The position numbers and the translations under genes are program-made. A DNA stretch of 8,029 nt, from the NCBI GenBank assembly GCA_937952095.1, contig CALFYG010000333.1, forward strand, positions 1 through 8,029, written 5' to 3'. The DNA comes from an uncultured Micrococcales bacterium. GTDB taxonomy: Bacteria > Actinomycetota > Actinomycetes > S36-B12 > UBA10799. Below, one piece after another: positions 5,706 through 8,029 of this stretch (position 1 is its first letter; each line of letters begins with the position of its first letter). The notes below the pieces were generated by a model. It was given only the letters and a program-made list of their open reading frames with translations. It was not told the origin of the DNA and did no database searches.

Positions 5706-8029
5706 ATGCCTGACCGCTTCGGGCAGGGTGGGGACTACTCCCAGACCTTCGCCTATCTCTACGATCAGGATCTCGCGAACCAGGAGCGTCGTGCCGAGGA
5801 GGCCGACCAGCGGCGCGAGGAGGACCAGGCTGCCCGCGACCAGCAGGTGTTCGACCGCTACAACGCGGGGAAGATCACCGACGAGCAGTTGCTTGCCTAC
5901 ATCCGCCGGCGCATCCGCGAGACGGGCTACGACAAGTCGCAGCAGGCGAACTGGCAGAAGGCGCTCCTCGAATACACCGAGTCCATCAACGACGCGCGTG
6001 CCCTCCGGGAGTTCGAGAAGTCCAACGACTACGCCGGGTACATCTCGTATCTCCGGACCAAGCTGTCGGGGATGAAGGGCAACTCCGCTGCCAAGGCGGA
6101 ACTGGAGAAGCAGATCCAGTCCCTCATCGACCAGCGGGACCAGAACAGCATCGCCAAGGGTGCCGACCGCATCCTGCTGAACATCCAGCGCGGCAAGGCG
6201 TCGTACGACGACCTCCTGGCGTTCTATAAGGACCGCCTGAACACGGTCTCCGACCCCGCCCTGAAGCAGCAGATCCGCCAGCAGATCACGGACATCACCG
6301 GGCGCATCCGGGAGTCCGACCTTCAGAACGATGTGGCGGCGCTGGGCCGGCAGCTCCAGAACCGGCGCATCACCCCACAGGAGTACGGGCAGCGGCTTCA
6401 GGACATCGCCAATCGCAGCGGGTACAAGGAGAGCAACCCCGCCCAGTACAACTCGTGGATGCAGGACGCGACCGCGGCGATCAACACCGTGCAGGACTAC
6501 GGTCGCATGGAGGAGATCGAGGGCAAGCTGATGCGCGGGGAGATCACCCCGCAGCGGGCCATGACCCTCTACTACGCCGAGGCCGAGCGGTACAAGTCCA
6601 TCGACCCGTCGAAGTACCAGCAGATCCGCAACCTCGGGTGGCAGGTGGGCCATCAGCCCGTCGAGGGTCAGACCCCGTTGCCCAACCCGGATGTCCTCGG
6701 GCTGCCGAAGGGAACGATGGGCAGCAACGGTGTCAACGCCGTGCAGACCGCCCGTGACCTTGCCAAGCAGTTCAAGTTCATGTCGCAGATCGACGGCACC
6801 GAGTTCGGCCAGGTCAACTGTGTCTACACGTCCGCCGCGATGCTGGCCTACGCGATGGGCTACCGCGAGCAGGGCGGTGGGGCCATCACCGGTGGCGACA
6901 TGCGCTACCTCTCGGGTGACCGCTCCATCGGCACCAACCTCGATGAGGCCGAGGCCGCACTGGCGAAGCTGGGCATCACGGGGCTGCGCAACTGGAATGA
7001 CCGGGGGATGTCCTTCGACAAGTTCAAGGCGCGTGTCGGCTCTCACGGACAGGCTGCCGTCCTCATGGGCGTCAACAACAACCTGCCTGACAGCCTGAAG
7101 GCGTTCGCCGGCGCTGCCAAGGGTCATGGCGTGTTCATCGCCGCCTACGACCCGAAGAAGGATGCGTTCCTCTGGTACGACCCGGCCATCTCGAAGAACA
7201 GCCACCCCGACTACAACGGCGTGTGGGTCGATGCCAGCGTGGTGAAGAACTTCGGCTGGGGTCCCGCGTACAGCGATGGCACCGGTTCGTGGTCCTTCAA
7301 CGGCCAGGTGCTCCTCACCCCGCCGAACACGATCAAGGGTCGCTACAACGCGACGGATGTCAAGCGTCCGCCCATCAAGTACGTCAACGTGGATGATGTC
7401 CCGGTCCGTCCGGAGACGCCCAAGACGTACCGTGGCTACAACAACCCCGGACCCTCCACCCGCAGCCGTGCCGATAACCAGGTCGTGGACTCGAAGGGCA
7501 AGCCGCGTGCTGCCAAGAACGGGCGTTGGTTCACCGACGATGGCGATGTCATCGACACGGTGGAGGAGGTCAAGGCGGAACTGGACAAGAACCAGAAGCG
7601 TCACGAGATCCTGAACCAGTTGGATGACGCCTACGGCAAGGGCAAGGACCGCGTGAACATCGGTGGGCAGGAATACATGCTCACCCCGGAACTGTTCGAT
7701 GCCCTGGACAAGGAGCGGCTGGACCTCTACGACCGGGATATCCTGTTCGCGCAGGCTGCCGGTCTGGATGATGTCATCAACCAGCGCACCAAGGATCGCA
7801 CGACGTTCCTCGCGGCTGCTGCCTCTCGCAACAGCCTGAAGGCCGATGCCATCATCAACACCGTGGTCCGTGACGGGTTGAAGGTGTTCGACATCGCCAA
7901 CCAGGACCCCGACCCCACGAAGGCCCAGCAGGCAGCGCGTGCCATCAATGGCAGCCTGAAGGTCATCGCCACGGTCCTGAAGTCCCAGGGCCAGCAGACC
8001 GACACGCCGCTCGATGACCTCTCGACCGA
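5706..8029 (+). CDS. Large virion protein with helical repeats and a C39-like cysteine peptidase domain (partial, at least 774 aa)
   Basis: The frame is open from ATG 5706 through the window end, so the C terminus is missing. Residues about 20-48 are Glu/Arg/Gln-rich helix (EERRAEEADQRREEDQAAR style). Residues about 50-315 hold roughly five degenerate helical repeats of 54-58 residues, with anchors such as NAGKITDEQLLAYI (53-66), QRGKASYDDLLAFY (161-174), NRRITPQEYGQRL (219-231) and RGEITPQRAMTLYY (277-290). Residues 359-500 form a papain-like peptidase domain: SQIDGTEFGQVNCVYTSAAM with candidate nucleophile C372 and oxyanion-hole Q361 or Q369, then KGHGVFIAAYD with H474, then WYDP with D492. 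This Cys-His-Asp order and its spacing match C39-like peptidases found in phage proteins. The remainder (about 505-774) has a Pro-rich linker (RPPIKYVNVDDVPVRPETPK) and then helices. No signal peptide or membrane segment is seen. It may process head proteins, cleave peptidoglycan peptides during DNA entry, or be a MuF-like effector carrier; the peptidase fold is inferred from motifs only. Confidence 0.85.
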   Translation, partial: MPDRFGQGGDYSQTFAYLYDQDLANQERRAEEADQRREEDQAARDQQVFDRYNAGKITDEQLLAYIRRRIRETGYDKSQQANWQKALLEYTESINDARALREFEKSNDYAGYISYLRTKLSGMKGNSAAKAELEKQIQSLIDQRDQNSIAKGADRILLNIQRGKASYDDLLAFYKDRLNTVSDPALKQQIRQQITDITGRIRESDLQNDVAALGRQLQNRRITPQEYGQRLQDIANRSGYKESNPAQYNSWMQDATAAINTVQDYGRMEEIEGKLMRGEITPQRAMTLYYAEAERYKSIDPSKYQQIRNLGWQVGHQPVEGQTPLPNPDVLGLPKGTMGSNGVNAVQTARDLAKQFKFMSQIDGTEFGQVNCVYTSAAMLAYAMGYREQGGGAITGGDMRYLSGDRSIGTNLDEAEAALAKLGITGLRNWNDRGMSFDKFKARVGSHGQAAVLMGVNNNLPDSLKAFAGAAKGHGVFIAAYDPKKDAFLWYDPAISKNSHPDYNGVWVDASVVKNFGWGPAYSDGTGSWSFNGQVLLTPPNTIKGRYNATDVKRPPIKYVNVDDVPVRPETPKTYRGYNNPGPSTRSRADNQVVDSKGKPRAAKNGRWFTDDGDVIDTVEEVKAELDKNQKRHEILNQLDDAYGKGKDRVNIGGQEYMLTPELFDALDKERLDLYDRDILFAQAAGLDDVINQRTKDRTTFLAAAASRNSLKADAIINTVVRDGLKVFDIANQDPDPTKAQQAARAINGSLKVIATVLKSQGQQTDTPLDDLST
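6777..7205 (+). other. C39-like cysteine peptidase domain within the large virion protein
   Basis: The region covers residues about 358-500 of the long protein. The catalytic candidates are Cys372 (TGT 6819-6821), His474 (CAT 7125-7127) and Asp492 (GAC 7179-7181). The segment before the Cys (SQIDGTEFGQVNC) and after it (VYTSAAMLAYAMGY), plus HGVFIAAYD and LWYDP, follow the usual pattern of papain-like C39 peptidases: helix after Cys, beta strand after His, and a strand ending in Asp-Pro. Between Cys and His it has GGDMRYLSGD and a segment resembling the second helix, LDEAEAALAKLGITGLRN. Confidence 0.6.

Noticed and set aside
5607..7604. A 665-codon open frame on the - strand opposite the peptidase-bearing gene
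   Set aside because: The + strand frame has a strong ribosome site, helical repeats and peptidase motifs. The reverse product is a Val/Leu/Gly/Arg/Asp low-complexity shadow.

Overview
The window is a block of late (virion) genes from a tailed bacteriophage or prophage. Every gene lies on the + strand, and neighbours overlap by 1-4 bases or are separated by only a few bases. The anchors are a large terminase subunit with all its motifs (2296-3801) and the portal protein that follows it (3804-5702). Base composition is clearly GC-rich, with third codon positions mostly G or C, and GTG and TTG starts are used. A high-GC host is therefore likely. No integrase, lysis, capsid, replication or tRNA gene is present, so neither the host genus nor the lifestyle can be read from this piece.

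Layout: 5-679 is a Gly/Ser/Thr-rich beta-type protein, probably a virion surface or fibre component. 679-1200 is a Cys/His helix-turn-helix protein, the best candidate for the small terminase subunit. 1197-1567 looks like one gene of about 123 codons that is broken by a -1 frame change near 1385-1400; it is listed as two entries. 1564-1926 is an unrecognised helical protein. 1936-2076 encodes a 46-residue Lys/Arg-rich protein. 2084-2299 is a 71-codon frame that appears to start at an ATA codon. Then come the large terminase, the portal, and a very long gene (5706 to beyond the window end, at least 774 codons). That last protein combines about five degenerate helical repeats, a papain-like C39-type cysteine peptidase domain and a long C-terminal region.

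How they work together: the helix-turn-helix protein probably recognises the phage DNA and the large terminase cuts and pumps it. The portal is the ring through which DNA enters and leaves the head. The long peptidase-bearing protein sits where a head protease, scaffold, MuF-like or internal virion protein is usually found, so it probably acts in head maturation or in the passage of DNA into the host. The most interesting points are the peptidase/repeat protein after the portal, the probable ATA start with a strong dyad 32 bases inside its gene, and the frame break at 1197-1567. No intergenic stretch exceeds about 10 bases, and I saw no terminator or promoter.
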